Source: Aquila chrysaetos chrysaetos
Taxonomy: Eukaryota > Chordata > Aves > Accipitriformes > Accipitridae
DNA: 64,000 bases
NCBI RefSeq assembly: GCF_900496995.4
Contig: NC_044029.1
Location: 12,524,001 to 12,588,000, forward strand
Direction: 5' to 3'
Shown: piece after piece, positions 54,501-63,300 of the stretch
Layout: every line of letters starts with the position of its first letter
How positions within the stretch are numbered: the stretch's first letter is position 1
Made by a program: the position numbers and the translations under genes
The notes under the pieces: generated by a model
Databases searched by the model: none
The model's input: the letters and a program-made list of their open reading frames with translations, nothing else
Told to the model about the DNA's origin: nothing

Positions 54501-57500
54501 TAAACAAAAGGAATGAAAACTTGTGGTTGGATCAGAGAGCATTTTTAGGTGTTCAGGTGCTTCCCAATAGCTTGTTTAATGGGAATCGTGGAGGAGATAC
54601 ACTGTAGGAATGTAGCTTGTAAAATCTTTATTTAGATAGCCTCACCTGGCTGGTGTTTAGTTCTGAAGGGTATTGTGCATACAAATTGAAAGTCTATGGG
54701 AGTTATTAAACAATTTTTCTACTTAGAACAAAAGCAAGTTGGGGCTGGGGGAAGACTAAAACTTAAAACTGCAGGATTTTGTGTAATTAAGCTTACTGAA
54801 GAAGCAACCTGCCACTGCATAATGCAGGTAGGCTGTTTAAAGTGTAAAACTTGGCTCCACAGTTTCAATTCTATAAAGCAAGTCCTGAACCAAAAAAGTC
54901 ATCACATGGGATTTGTATAAATCTGGCCACATCATCTGTGCAACGTGTTTTTGTGTCAAAAGTAGTTACCAGCTTATGGTTTAGGAAATAATGTTGTTTT
55001 ATGCAGGACGATGATGCTGAGGCAATCCTTGCTGCAGATTTTGAAATAGGTCACTTCTTGCGTGAACGTATAGTCCCCCGATCAGTATTGTACTTTACAG
55101 GAGAAGCTATTGAAGATGATGATGATGATGTAAGTATAATGTTCTTTCAAAATGCTCAAAAACTTTGAAATAATGGTGCTTAAAGACTTTGGGTAATTTC
55201 TGACTTATAATGTTGATATACTTAGAATGAGATAGATCAATGTTAGTTTCAGCTGAGCTTCCTAGAGTGTTCAGTGAAGAGCAGTGTGAAAGTAATTTAT
55301 TTTTGAAGTAGTGACTTCAGAGTTTTGTGGCAAAAGTAGTGGTAGAAGCTCAACATTCAGAGGATGTCCGAGTAGCATTTTGTGTATAAGGCATTCCTAG
55401 GGTGGCATACCCAATACTTTGAAAGAACTGTAATGAGCTGCCAGAGAACAAATTAGTCTATTTTTCTAGCTGCTCACCCTGTTCTTTGTGCTTACAGTGA
55501 TGCTGGGCTATCAAGTTCCTTGAGATTCAAGCTTGATCCTTTCAGGAGCGCACCGTTATTAGAAAATGATAGATAAGCACATTCAAAGCATGCCAAAATA
55601 TTCAAAGCAAGCTCTGCAAAAGCTTGAATTAAGTGCTTTAAAGGAGCTAAGCTTGAAAAACAAACCACAAAACCCCAGAACTTCATAAGGGTAACATATT
55701 TTTTTCTCCCCTGCCTCTGCACAAACAAGGACGGTTTGACAGTTAAGATAGATAAGTCCTGCCTTAAAATTAATTTTTAGAATGTAAAATGGTAGCCCTT
55801 AGCCCAAAGCCTTGGCTGGGGAAGATGGAAGAGGGAAGCAACCGACTGTACAGATTGCCTTAGGCTTTGAGACACCCTACTGGCCAGAAGTCTTATCACA
55901 GTCTAATAAGCTCTTCCAGTGTTACATGTGAGGAACTTAAGGTAGACGGTTTTCTCTGCCAGAGCATAGCTTAAGAGATTGAACATTGCTTATGCTGATG
56001 CAAAAAGCATTTTTAAATCTGTCAGATATAGGAAGTTCTCTTAGAGCACAATACAGTGTGGCCTCTGGCATCTACTTGAGTTATCTGGCTGTACTTGAGC
56101 CATAAATGGCTGCGTTTATGACTGTCAAAACCATTTATTTTCTCTCCTAGTATGATGAAGAAGGTGAAGAGGCAGATGATGAGGTAAGTTGACAGATGGC
56201 CTTGATTTAAGTAGTTTTCCTTTTGTAGTTTGTTCTCTGGAATAAGATTTCCTTTAGTTTTTGAATGCTTTGGACACTTAAGTTTAGTACTTAAGAATGT
56301 AAGATACAACACATCATTTTGTGGATCTAGGGTGAATATTTTAAACGAAAACAACAAACAACAAAAAACCCCAACCAAATGAAGACAACCCTAAGGTATC
56401 ATACAGATTAAGTTGCAACTGATGTCAAAAGATGATGTGCTTAGTGGAGGGCAAGCTAATACAATATGCATAACTTAAAGTGGTAATGAATGTATTTAAG
56501 AGTATAATTTAATCTTAATTTTCTTGAAAATGGCTTAGGAAGCTGACTGTGGATAAGCTAGAGAAATATAAACAAGTGCTTTCTTTCAGGAGGGGGAAGA
56601 AGAAGCAGATGAAGAAAATGATCCTGATTATGACCCCAAAGTAAGGAATTAAAAAGAATGTTTGAAGTTTGTGTATGCATACATGCTTGAAATTTTATGT
56701 AGGTTAAATCTTGGTTTTTTTTTTTATTTAAGTACTTAATCAGTAGTTCCTATGGTGATTGTTTTGGCTGAGGCTGTTTCAGTCCCAGTTCTGACAGACT
56801 AATATTGGTAGAGCAACTTTTTAAAAAGTTCTTTCTCCAAGAATCGTTTTGTAAAAGTAACTTTTGGCTTTGAGCACTGAAATTAGTCAGGCTTGGTTTT
56901 CTTTAAACTTGTCTTGCAGCAAGTTGCTGCTAATGATGAAAATGTTCTATAATGGTTGTAAGGACATGTGGAGAACTGCCTAATCCAGGTTCAGTTTTTG
57001 GGAACTTGTCACAAGCTTACTGTCATGGTTTAACCCCAGCCAGCAACTAAGCACCACACAGCTGCTCTATCACTCCCCCCTCCTCAGCTAGACAGGGGAA
57101 AGAAAATACAACAAAAGGCTTGTGGGTTGAGATAAGGACAGGGAGAGATCACTCAACCAATTACCGTCACAGGCAAAACAGACTTGACTTGGGGAAAATT
57201 AATTTATTGCCAATCAGACCAGAGGGTAATGAGAAATAAAACCAAATCTTAGAACGCCCCCCCCCCTCCCCCCAACCTCTTCTTCCCAGGCACAGCTTCA
57301 CTCCTGAATTCTCTCTCTCCTCCCCTCCAGCGGTGCAGGGGGATGGGGGATGGAGGTTACGGTCAGTTCATCACACGTTGTCTCTGCTGCTTCATCCTCC
57401 TCAGAGGGAGGACTCCTCACTCTTCCCCAGCTCCAGCATGGGGTCCCTCCCACGGGAGACAGTCCTTCACGAACTTTTCCAATGTGAGTCCTTCCCACAG

Positions 57501-59629
57501 GCCGCAGTTCTTCATGAACTGCTCCAGCATGGGTCCCTTCCCTGGGCTGCAGTCCTTCAGGCACAGACTGTTCCAGCGTGGGGGATCACAAGTCCTGCCA
57601 GCAAACCTGCTCCAGCGTGGGCTCCTCTCTCCACGGGACCACAGGTCCTGCCAGGAGCCTGCTCCAGCACGGGTTTTCCCATGGAGTCACAGACATCTTC
57701 GGGGGCATCCCCCTGCTCCAGCGTGGGGTCCTCCCCGGGCTGCAGGTGGAGATCTGCTCCCCCGTGGACCTCCCTGGGCTGCAGGGGGACAGCCTGCCTC
57801 ACCATGGTCTTCATCACCACGGGCTGCAGGGGAATCTCTGCTCTGGCGCCTGGAGCATCTCCTCCCCCTCCTCCTGCACTGACCTGGGGGTCTGCAGGGC
57901 TGGGGCTCTCACATCTTCTCTCTCCTCTCTCCAGCTGCAGCACTTTTTTTTCCCCTTCTTAAATACATTCTCCCAGAGGCACTAGCACCGTCGCTGATGG
58001 GCTCAGCCTTGGCCAGCGGCGGGTCCGTCTTGGAGCCGGCTGGCATGGGCTCTGTCAGACGTGGGGGAAGCTTCCAGCAGCTTCTCACAGCAGCCACCCC
58101 TGTAGCCCCCGCCCCCCCGCTACTGAAACATTGCCATGCAAACCCAATACACTGACTCTGGCACAGATTTTCCCAGAAGAGTACAAAACTGAGGCTTTTT
58201 CAGGGTAAATAATAGCAAGTCTTTTATTGCTTGAGGTAGCAGAAGTCAATGTTCAGGAATGCATCTACAGCCAAGTACTAAAATGTGAAAGGCGAAGAGC
58301 CACTGGCAGCTTTCTTATTCCATGGGAAGGGCAAATCACTAGTCAGGCTCAGTTTCCTGGAAAAGTGATTGTGAGCCACTCAATTTGTAGTCTTTTCCTA
58401 GCTGAGTGAAAGGCACATTTGGCCACCTGAAAGCATCTGACCGTGGTAGGTGAAAGTTGCAGTCATGAAAACGAAGTCTGTGTGAACTAAAAATGTCTGC
58501 TGTGAAATGTGCTTGCAATTTCAAATAAGGAGGCAGCATATTTTTCAGAAGGGATGGTTTGAGCTACAATCAAAGTACTGTTGAAAGAATTACATAATCT
58601 TAGCATTGTACCTAGAAGGATATAGGGTATAGAACTGTTAATCAAAACGTATAGCCTGTTGGTGACATTTCATCTGCTATTGTGTATTCAAATTGCTTCC
58701 TATTAAAGACAGTTTTGAAATCAAAATGAAACAGCCACAAGATGGGCTTCTTATTTCTACCATTTCACATTGCTTTTCTAGGCTAAACAGAACTGAGAAA
58801 GGGCAAGACTGTATGCTCAGTTTCAGAGAGAACTGCTAAAGAGCTACAGGCAGTAGTAGTGGTTCTGTAGTGTATCGACATAAGAATAGATAGTTGTAAG
58901 CTGATCACAGGCTGAAAGCCAGCTGAATTTATTAAAGCAGTGTGGTCCTAGAATAGCTATCCAGACCCCAGACCAAGGTAGCGGAGTAAAACTTGCAGCT
59001 AAACTCTGCCCCCAAAAAGCCTTTTCCTTGAATTCCTATATTACTGTGAGATATTGTTGGTTGTCTGTTTCAATAGAACAGAAGTAGTTTTCCACGTTAG
59101 AATTTTCTAACTGGAATTTGTTGCAAAAGATGTTTCCAGAGCGTTAAGAACATACTATGATTTGGTGTTTCATGCATTGCTCTACAGTGGATTTTGGAGT
59201 AAGACTACGCCCTTGTTACTGGCCGCAGGAAGTTTCTTTTGCCTCAAACTGTGTAGAAGGCCTGGATGCTTTTTCTGAGCTGGGTTATTTGTTACTATGC
59301 ATAACTCTTCTCCTTTTTCCAGTTTTAGTGTCTTTCAGAGTATCCCACCACACTTGGCTCTGAGCTTTTTTGTGTTCTGGAGCATACCTATACACTAACA
59401 AAGCCAAAATAAATACATTGTGGGTGTTGCCACATCCAAGGACAGCAGTACAACTAATACTAGGCAGTTACTTTGAGGGAGAAGATGAAGGAAGAATTTG
59501 AATACTGCAACTTGAGAAAGTATACTTAACAATATTAATAGTTCTTTTAAAATACTGATATCTGTAAACTGATACTTCCTTTTTTCTCAACAGAAGGATC
59601 AAAACCCAGCAGAATGCAAGCAGCAGTGA
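42534..59629 (+). CDS. NAP1L1: NAP1L1, nucleosome assembly protein 1-like 1 (spliced CDS, exons 2-15)
   Basis: Histone H2A-H2B chaperone of the NAP/SET family, which shuttles between cytoplasm and nucleus and deposits or exchanges core histones. Fourteen coding exons join in frame to 1182 nt, giving 393 residues plus stop (human is 391). In order: an acidic N-terminus beginning MADIDNKEQSELDQ (residues 1-35); the long dimerisation helix region including VVKRRVNALKNLQ (about 74-117); a conserved acidic stretch around YEPTEEECEW (about 127-152); the NAP earmuff fold with PKGIPEFWLTVFKN (about 165-180) and FEPNDYFTNEVLTKTYRM; a basic nuclear localisation loop IKKKQKHKGR (274-283); an acidic C-terminal tail rich in Asp and Glu (about 350-376); and a terminal CKQQ (390-393), which is farnesylated in the human protein. 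All introns are GT-AG. The start codon has a strong context (A at -3, G at +4) and no ATG lies upstream in the predicted mRNA. The N-terminal and tail sequences fit NAP1L1 better than NAP1L4. Residue identities are read from the sequence; function is known for the family. Confidence 0.97.
42858..42899. repeat. Perfect 15-bp inverted repeat with 12-nt loop
   Basis: The arms CTATACTTTGAATGC (42858-42872) and GCATTCAAAGTATAG (42885-42899) are exact reverse complements. They lie in intron 2, about 310 bp after the start-codon exon. In the pre-mRNA this would fold as a hairpin. Confidence 0.95.
43237..43325 (+). CDS. NAP1L1: NAP1L1 exon 3 (acidic N-terminus)
   Basis: Encodes residues 6-35: NKEQSELDQQDMEDVEEV, then EEEETGEDANSK. 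The acceptor is cctaatag|CAAAG and the donor AAAG|gtaatg. The acidic N-terminal tail is less conserved than the core; the human protein has ETKLK where this reads DANSK. The exon enters in phase 2 and exits in phase 1. Confidence 0.96.
45927..46029 (+). CDS. NAP1L1: NAP1L1 exon 4
   Basis: Encodes residues 36-69 plus two bases of residue 70: ARQLTVQMMQNPQILAALQE, then RLDGLVGTSTGYIE. The acceptor is ttaatttag|CTCGG. The donor AG|gtacgg lacks the usual A at +4 (positions +3 to +6 are acgg) and so is fairly weak. It starts the conserved NAP core just ahead of the long helix. Confidence 0.96.
49245..49386 (+). CDS. NAP1L1: NAP1L1 exon 5 (long dimerisation helix)
   Basis: Encodes residues 70-117, including LPKVVKRRVNALKNLQVQ and YEEVHELERKYAALYQPL, ending FDK. 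In NAP family structures this stretch forms the long helix that pairs two subunits. The acceptor is atttttcag|CTTGCC and the donor GACAAG|gtattt, which is weak at +5 and +6. The exon ends in phase 0. Confidence 0.97.
49851..49931 (+). CDS. NAP1L1: NAP1L1 exon 6
   Basis: Encodes residues 118-144: RSEIINAIYEPTEEECEWKA, then DAEEEIS. The acceptor is atgttccag|CGAAG and the donor TCA|gtgagt. At 81 nt it begins and ends in phase 0, so skipping it would keep the frame. The human equivalent of the second residue is Phe rather than Ser. Confidence 0.96.
50185..50313 (+). CDS. NAP1L1: NAP1L1 exon 7
   Basis: Encodes residues 145-187: EEMKEKAKLEEEKKDEEKED, then PKGIPEFWLTVFKNVDLL and SDMVQ. The acceptor tctatcaag|GAGGAA has a poor pyrimidine tract, and the AAGGAG at 50182-50187 is a tandem NAG arrangement; the human protein keeps both Glu residues, which supports the first. 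The donor is CAG|gtaggt. The GIPEFW block is a hallmark of the NAP fold. Confidence 0.97.
50814..50885 (+). CDS. NAP1L1: NAP1L1 exon 8
   Basis: Encodes residues 188-211: EHDEPILKHLKDIKVKF, then SEVGQPM. The acceptor is tttacag|GAACAT and the donor CCTATG|gttagt. At 72 nt it is phase 0 to phase 0. It forms part of the NAP alpha/beta core. Confidence 0.96.
51547..51686 (+). CDS. NAP1L1: NAP1L1 exon 9 (histone-chaperone core)
   Basis: Encodes residues 212-257 plus two bases of 258: SFTLEFHFEPNDYFTNEV, LTKTYRMRSEPDDSDPF, then SFDGPEIMGCT. The acceptor is cttttt...aag|AGTTTC and the donor ACAGG|gtaagt, a consensus site. This is the most conserved beta-sheet part of the NAP domain. Confidence 0.97.
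52950..53063. repeat. A/C-rich low-complexity tract
   Basis: About 110 bp made almost only of A and C in the + strand (CCAAAC and CAAAA type units), in intron 9. It looks like simple-sequence drift, not a poly(A) tail, as no transposon body adjoins it. Confidence 0.7.
53498..53643 (+). CDS. NAP1L1: NAP1L1 exon 10 (nuclear localisation loop)
   Basis: Encodes residues 258-306 plus one base of 307: GCQIDWKKGKNVTL, KTIKKKQKHKGRGTVRT, then VTKTVSNDSFFNFFSPPE. The basic run at 274-283 matches the annotated nuclear localisation signal of the human protein. The acceptor is cctcttcag|TTGCC and the donor GAAG|gtaaac. The exon ends in phase 1, feeding the 20-nt exon 11. Confidence 0.97.
53733..53752 (+). 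CDS. NAP1L1: NAP1L1 exon 11 (20-nt microexon)
   Basis: Only 20 nt, completing residue 307 (Val) and encoding PESGDL (308-313). It is supported by a very strong pyrimidine tract, about 25 nt of T and C before tacag, a consensus donor CTG|gtaagt, and exact phase fit between exons 10 and 12. The residues match human VPESGDL. Intron 10 before it is only 89 bp. Skipping the microexon would shift the frame. Confidence 0.95.
55007..55129 (+). CDS. NAP1L1: NAP1L1 exon 12
   Basis: Encodes residues 314-354: DDDAEAILAADFEIGHF, LRERIVPRSVLYFTGEA, then IEDDDDD. The acceptor is tttatgcag|GACGAT and the donor GAT|gtaagt, directly after a (GAT)5 run encoding five Asp. It holds the last structured helix of the NAP domain and opens the acidic tail. 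Confidence 0.97.
56151..56183 (+). CDS. NAP1L1: NAP1L1 exon 13 (33 nt, acidic tail)
   Basis: Encodes residues 355-365, YDEEGEEADDE. The acceptor is tctctcctag|TATGAT and the donor GAG|gtaagt. It is phase 0 on both sides, so it could act as a cassette without disturbing the frame. The acidic tail binds histones and, in the human protein, carries polyglutamylation sites. Confidence 0.94.
56590..56640 (+). CDS. NAP1L1: NAP1L1 exon 14 (51 nt, acidic tail)
   Basis: Encodes residues 366-382, EGEEEADEENDPDYDPK. The acceptor is ctttcag|GAGGGG and the donor CCCAAA|gtaagg. It is phase 0 on both sides. Reading on into the intron adds Val-Arg-Asn and then a stop (TAA at 56650-56652), so intron retention or polyadenylation inside intron 14 would give a protein without the CKQQ prenylation box. 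Confidence 0.95.
57021..58151 (-). mobile_element. Solo LTR of an avian endogenous retrovirus, antisense in NAP1L1 intron 14
   Basis: A 1131-bp GC-rich block inserted in the AT-rich intron. On the minus strand it begins TGTATTGGGTTTGC and ends GGTTAAACCATGACA, the TG...CA ends of an LTR. Also on the minus strand are a TATA-type box TATTTAAG (57958-57965) and a downstream AATAAA (57203-57208), which fix the orientation. The flanking pentamers CTTAC (57016-57020) and CTGAC (58152-58156) look like a 5-bp target duplication with one change. No gag, pol or env sequence is present, so it is a solo LTR left by recombination. The sequence resembles a high-copy bird LTR family; the family name is not certain. 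Confidence 0.85.
57420..57760 (-). repeat. Imperfect tandem repeats inside the LTR
   Basis: Within the LTR, diverged units of about 35 to 65 bp recur. On the + strand they share the core CTCCAGC(G/A)(T/C)GGG, followed by a CCC...CTGCAGTCC or ACAGGTCCTG type segment. Several phases remain open on the minus strand, giving repetitive peptides containing variants of GGTHAGA and LQPxE. This looks like internal expansion of LTR sequence, not a host gene. Confidence 0.6.
58152..59593 (+). other. NAP1L1: NAP1L1 intron 14, 3' part
   Basis: Unique-looking AT-rich intron sequence after the LTR, ending in the acceptor of exon 15. Intron 14 is 2953 bp in all, of which 1131 bp are the LTR. No other feature was seen. 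Confidence 0.7.
59594..59629 (+). CDS. NAP1L1: NAP1L1 exon 15 (terminal coding part, CKQQ prenylation box)
   Basis: Encodes residues 383-393, KDQNPAECKQQ, then TGA at 59627-59629. The acceptor is ctcaacag|AAGGAT. The final four residues CKQQ form a farnesylation box; Cys390 corresponds to the farnesylated and methylated Cys388 in human NAP1L1. The acceptor context CAGAAG allows a one-codon NAG alternative that would drop Lys383. Confidence 0.96.
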   Translation, partial: KDQNPAECKQQ

Positions 59630-60173
59630 AGCAGTGTGTATGTGGCCTTGAGGATTACCTGCACTGTAATAGCCTAAACACAACTATTAGTTACTTACAG
59701 CCTTATGTTTTGTATCTCGGTAGAATTAAGTAACCAATTTGTTAAAAAAAGAAATCAAACACATAAGAACCAGTTTAAAATGTAGGTTCAATCTACCTAG
59801 CATTTTAACAGTATAATTTTCTGCCAATATGTAGAATGCAGTAAATCCCCTAAAGCATGAATGTTAATTCATTGCTACATAGTTTGGTTCTTGTGAAGTC
59901 TTTGTCATGTAGCTATTAGACTGCAGCTGTGAAGATTATCGGAACTGTTAACTGAGACCAATATTTGCTTAGAGGAAACTCTCCTGAAGAACCAACCAAA
60001 GTATTTTTCAGCCCAGTAGTTTGAACGGGTTTAAGTCTGCTTGCACTAGCTGTGCCTTCATTACTTTGTTATAGAAATGGCAGTGACTTGTACTAACTAG
60101 GAGATGATGATGCATTTTGAATTTGACTACTTGAGAAGACTAGTATAACTTGTTTAATTTCCAACGAGACCAC

Positions 60174-60179
60174 ATTAAA
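60174..60179 (+). terminator. Poly(A) signal ATTAAA
   Basis: This common variant hexamer is about 545 nt after the stop codon. The run of T and G at about 60200-60230 downstream fits a cleavage-factor binding element. Confidence 0.5.
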
Positions 60180-60292
60180 CATTCATAACTGTCAGCTTGT
60201 TTATGCTATGGGTTTTGTATTTTATGTGACATAGTGATCTACAAAAGAAACCTAGTCATCATATTAAGGTTATTGTTTACCACTGGGGTGTG

Positions 60293-60298
60293 AATAAA
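60293..60298 (+). terminator. Poly(A) signal AATAAA
   Basis: The canonical hexamer about 664 nt after the stop codon, with candidate CA cleavage points at about 60310 and 60333. A GT-containing stretch follows at about 60338-60355. It is the first canonical signal in the gene's sense direction after the stop. Confidence 0.6.
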
Positions 60299-60315
60299 AC
60301 CTAGTATTTTCAGAA

Positions 60316-63300
60316 GCTAGTCTTGTTTTATTACAATGTTTGCATCTGCATGTGTAAACTGCTAAGGCATATCTTTCATGCTGCAGTTCACTTTTTACTA
60401 GACACAAGTTGAGAGTTACTGAAAAGTAAATCATATAGCATTTTAAAAACAAACACAATAGTTGGAAAGTTTGATCCATACTTTCCATTTGCAGTGTGAT
60501 GCTTGTGAATCTGAGCTAGGTGTTTCAGTGATTGGTCAGCACTGCCATATTGGGAAGACAAGTTTTTAGAAGCGGGGCTAGATCTGATAAAGGACTTCGG
60601 TATTGCCGTGCGTGACTAAGGCATTAGTTATTAGTATGAAATCTGGAGCCAAAAAAGGTGCCTTGGATTTCCAGTGTGTGTAGGCAGAGCTAGGTTGTCC
60701 TGAACAAAATCTGTCCTGCAGCCTAAGGGAGTGCTAGAACACTTAGCTGTATTCTAGTTTGTACTCACTGTATCAAGCATCTACAGAGGAGGAAACAAAC
60801 CCCAAGGAATTCCTCTCTCCTCACCTAATGTACCATTCACTACGCTTATGTTTGCACATTCTGGTTCGTGCTTTTCCCATATTGGATGTTCATTGTCAGT
60901 TGAAACATGGGCTAGAAGATCTTTCTCATACTAACCTTGCCTCTAGCCTAACAGTGGAGGTGCTCTTGAGATGTGGATTTGAATGCACTCAGCTTGAAGA
61001 GACTGTGAACTGATGTCTTCCATTTTAATTTTCCCAGTCAGATACCACTGTACTCTGTGCAGTTTTGTCCTTCACATAACTGTAGAAGTTCTGATCTTCT
61101 AAGCAAGTACCCAGATAACTTTTTGAGGGACAAGGAAGGTCCTCACAGGGTTGGAAAGAAATGTCCAGCCTAGTCATGGATCTATTTCTGCAGTAGCTAC
61201 TTTTTTTTTTTTTCTCCTCTCACCACTGATATAGTGACTTAGTCATAAAGGTTTAAAGGTTTGAAAAGACCAGGGCAAGCAGGAGGCAACAGCCACATGA
61301 GGATGGGGCTGGTGGAAGAGTTTCTCTAGCATGTCTCTTGCTTGGAGAGTAGGTAAGTAATACAGAATGAAGCTTATCCCAAGTGCCCTTCTGAATCCTC
61401 AGCCCCCCTGTGAGGAAGGTGGTCTAGTGTGCTCTGACTAAACTGATTCTTTTTAAATTATTTTTTTAGTCCTTGAAGACTTAAATACCACACTGCTTAA
61501 TTCCAGAATCCCTGTCAGGCTTCATCTTTCTCCTCTCCAGATACTAATGGATTTGGGAGAAGGAGCTCTTGTTATCTGTAGCTGTATATAAAACAGTACT
61601 GTTGAAGCTGTGCTCTTAAGTGTTCTTTAGGTAACCCATGGCGTAGAAAAACACAATAATGAAAGGTTAACATCACATTCTGTGTTAGCTGTGTGTTAAA
61701 GTAGATGTGGCTGTGTTCTTGTGATGACATAAATCCTGACAGAATATGCTTATCCTTTGAGGCACTGACCCTGCCAGGTGTTTGGGTATCACTTAATCTC
61801 TTCTCTGAATGTCTGCCAGGATTAAGTCTAAACTTGAGCTTCAGGGCATGTGGAGACCAAACTGATGGTAAGTTATGAGTTTGAGCAGTCATTGATATGG
61901 GGCTTTGGGGTTCATACTTTTGGGCATGAAAAGTATCTGAAGTCCTTACTTAGATCTAGCCTATTTTTACTAATGGCATCTGGCAACTGTATTTTAAAAA
62001 GAGAAAGCACTGTTAAAAGATGCCCGATGAATTTCAGAAGTCACTGTTCTTAAGAAATTTGGCTTGTGTTTTGATTGCTTTCTCATTAGTATCTTCATAT
62101 CATACAATGGGATACAATATTTGAAAAGGGGAGTTGGTAGATGTCAAAAGCTCACCTGCAGCCTGCAAGATCCAGAGCCATGAATCCATCTCTGTTGACA
62201 GATTTTTTTGGTAAGCTTCTTTCTAGATTGACTTGCCAGTTCTAAATCAGCAGTTCTTGTGCTCTCCAGACTGCAGCAAAAGGAATGATATAATCATACA
62301 AATTGAGGTGCCAGTTCTTACAGCATCGGTTAAATAAATACTGTTTTGGTGCTTAATGTAGTTTTGTGATCAACGACATTCTTGTTTAGCAATTCTGAAA
62401 GGCAGTATGTAGCAGGAACATTAAAGTTTCAACATTGATTGGAGTATTGATTCATTCTTTTCACTTGTCATGGATTTATACCAGCTGTAGACAAAACTGT
62501 TCATTTAGTATTTGAGGAAGATAAGTTACCTTGTTGTTAACAAGTTCAGGCTAGGCAAATGTGTCACTGAAATACGATTTCTTGGTCAGTTGTTGAAGCA
62601 CAGCCCAAAATTTAAGATCCATGTAAATGATGTCTTCTGCCCAGTTTTTGTTACTGCATTGAAGGGAGAATTATCTTAGGGAAAAATGTGGAGAAAGAGG
62701 TAGGAGAATTAACCGAGACTTTGGATGAGAGGGAAGGGTACTCAGAGCTTATGCTTGATGGAGAGGGATGCTTCTTGGTAATTCTACACTTTCAGTAAAT
62801 GCGGATTAGATTACAGTAGCACTAAAGAGTTTTCCTTCTGGTATAACTTTGTTAATGGTTAAAAAAATAACACTCAATACAGTATCCTAAAATAAAGTAG
62901 TAAACCAGATTTAAGCTTAGTATTTGTAAGTTTTTTATATTCTGGAGAAGGGCGATGTCAGGTGCAGTTAGAAGTGTTACCTTGGGTTATTTAAACACTA
63001 GGCATAGCAATGCATATTACCAATGTCTTTGACAGCTAACTAGCTTCATAAGCTGAGATTCTTAGCTGGATTCTTGAAACTGATGTTTCCCAAGCTATGT
63101 AGCAGATATTCTAACTTTGTGTTTATATTTGTTAAATGAAAAAAAACCACAGCAGAATATAGAAAACTGCAGGAGTTGAATGTGTTCATCTTTGTCTTCA
63201 AGCTGGTACTTAAACTTGCACTGTGTTTTAAGGCCTGTTGTTGAAGACCTGATTCAGAAATTAATAGGGAACTGAAGCTAATCATCTCTTTGCATATGTC

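Larger units (their letters stand above)
53644..56589 (+). other. NAP1L1: NAP1L1 introns 10-13
   Basis: Intron 10 is 89 bp, close to the minimum for a vertebrate intron. Introns 11 (1254 bp), 12 (1021 bp) and 13 (406 bp) are AT-rich. Short A/C-rich patches lie in intron 11 (about 54420-54443) and intron 13 (about 56345-56382). I see no other feature. Confidence 0.7.
59630..60315 (+). other. NAP1L1: NAP1L1 3'UTR (proximal form)
   Basis: AT-rich non-coding DNA continuing exon 15 after the stop codon. Two poly(A) hexamers lie near its end, ATTAAA at 60174-60179 and AATAAA at 60293-60298. Both are followed within about 50 nt by GT-rich DNA. The end coordinate is an estimate of the cleavage site after the second signal. 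Further AATAAA hexamers at 62333, 62891 and 63404 leave open a longer 3'UTR. Confidence 0.6.

Noticed and set aside
57333-57985. Open frames of 135 to 209 codons on the + strand inside intron 14.
   Set aside because: They are antisense readings of the minus-strand LTR and its internal repeats.
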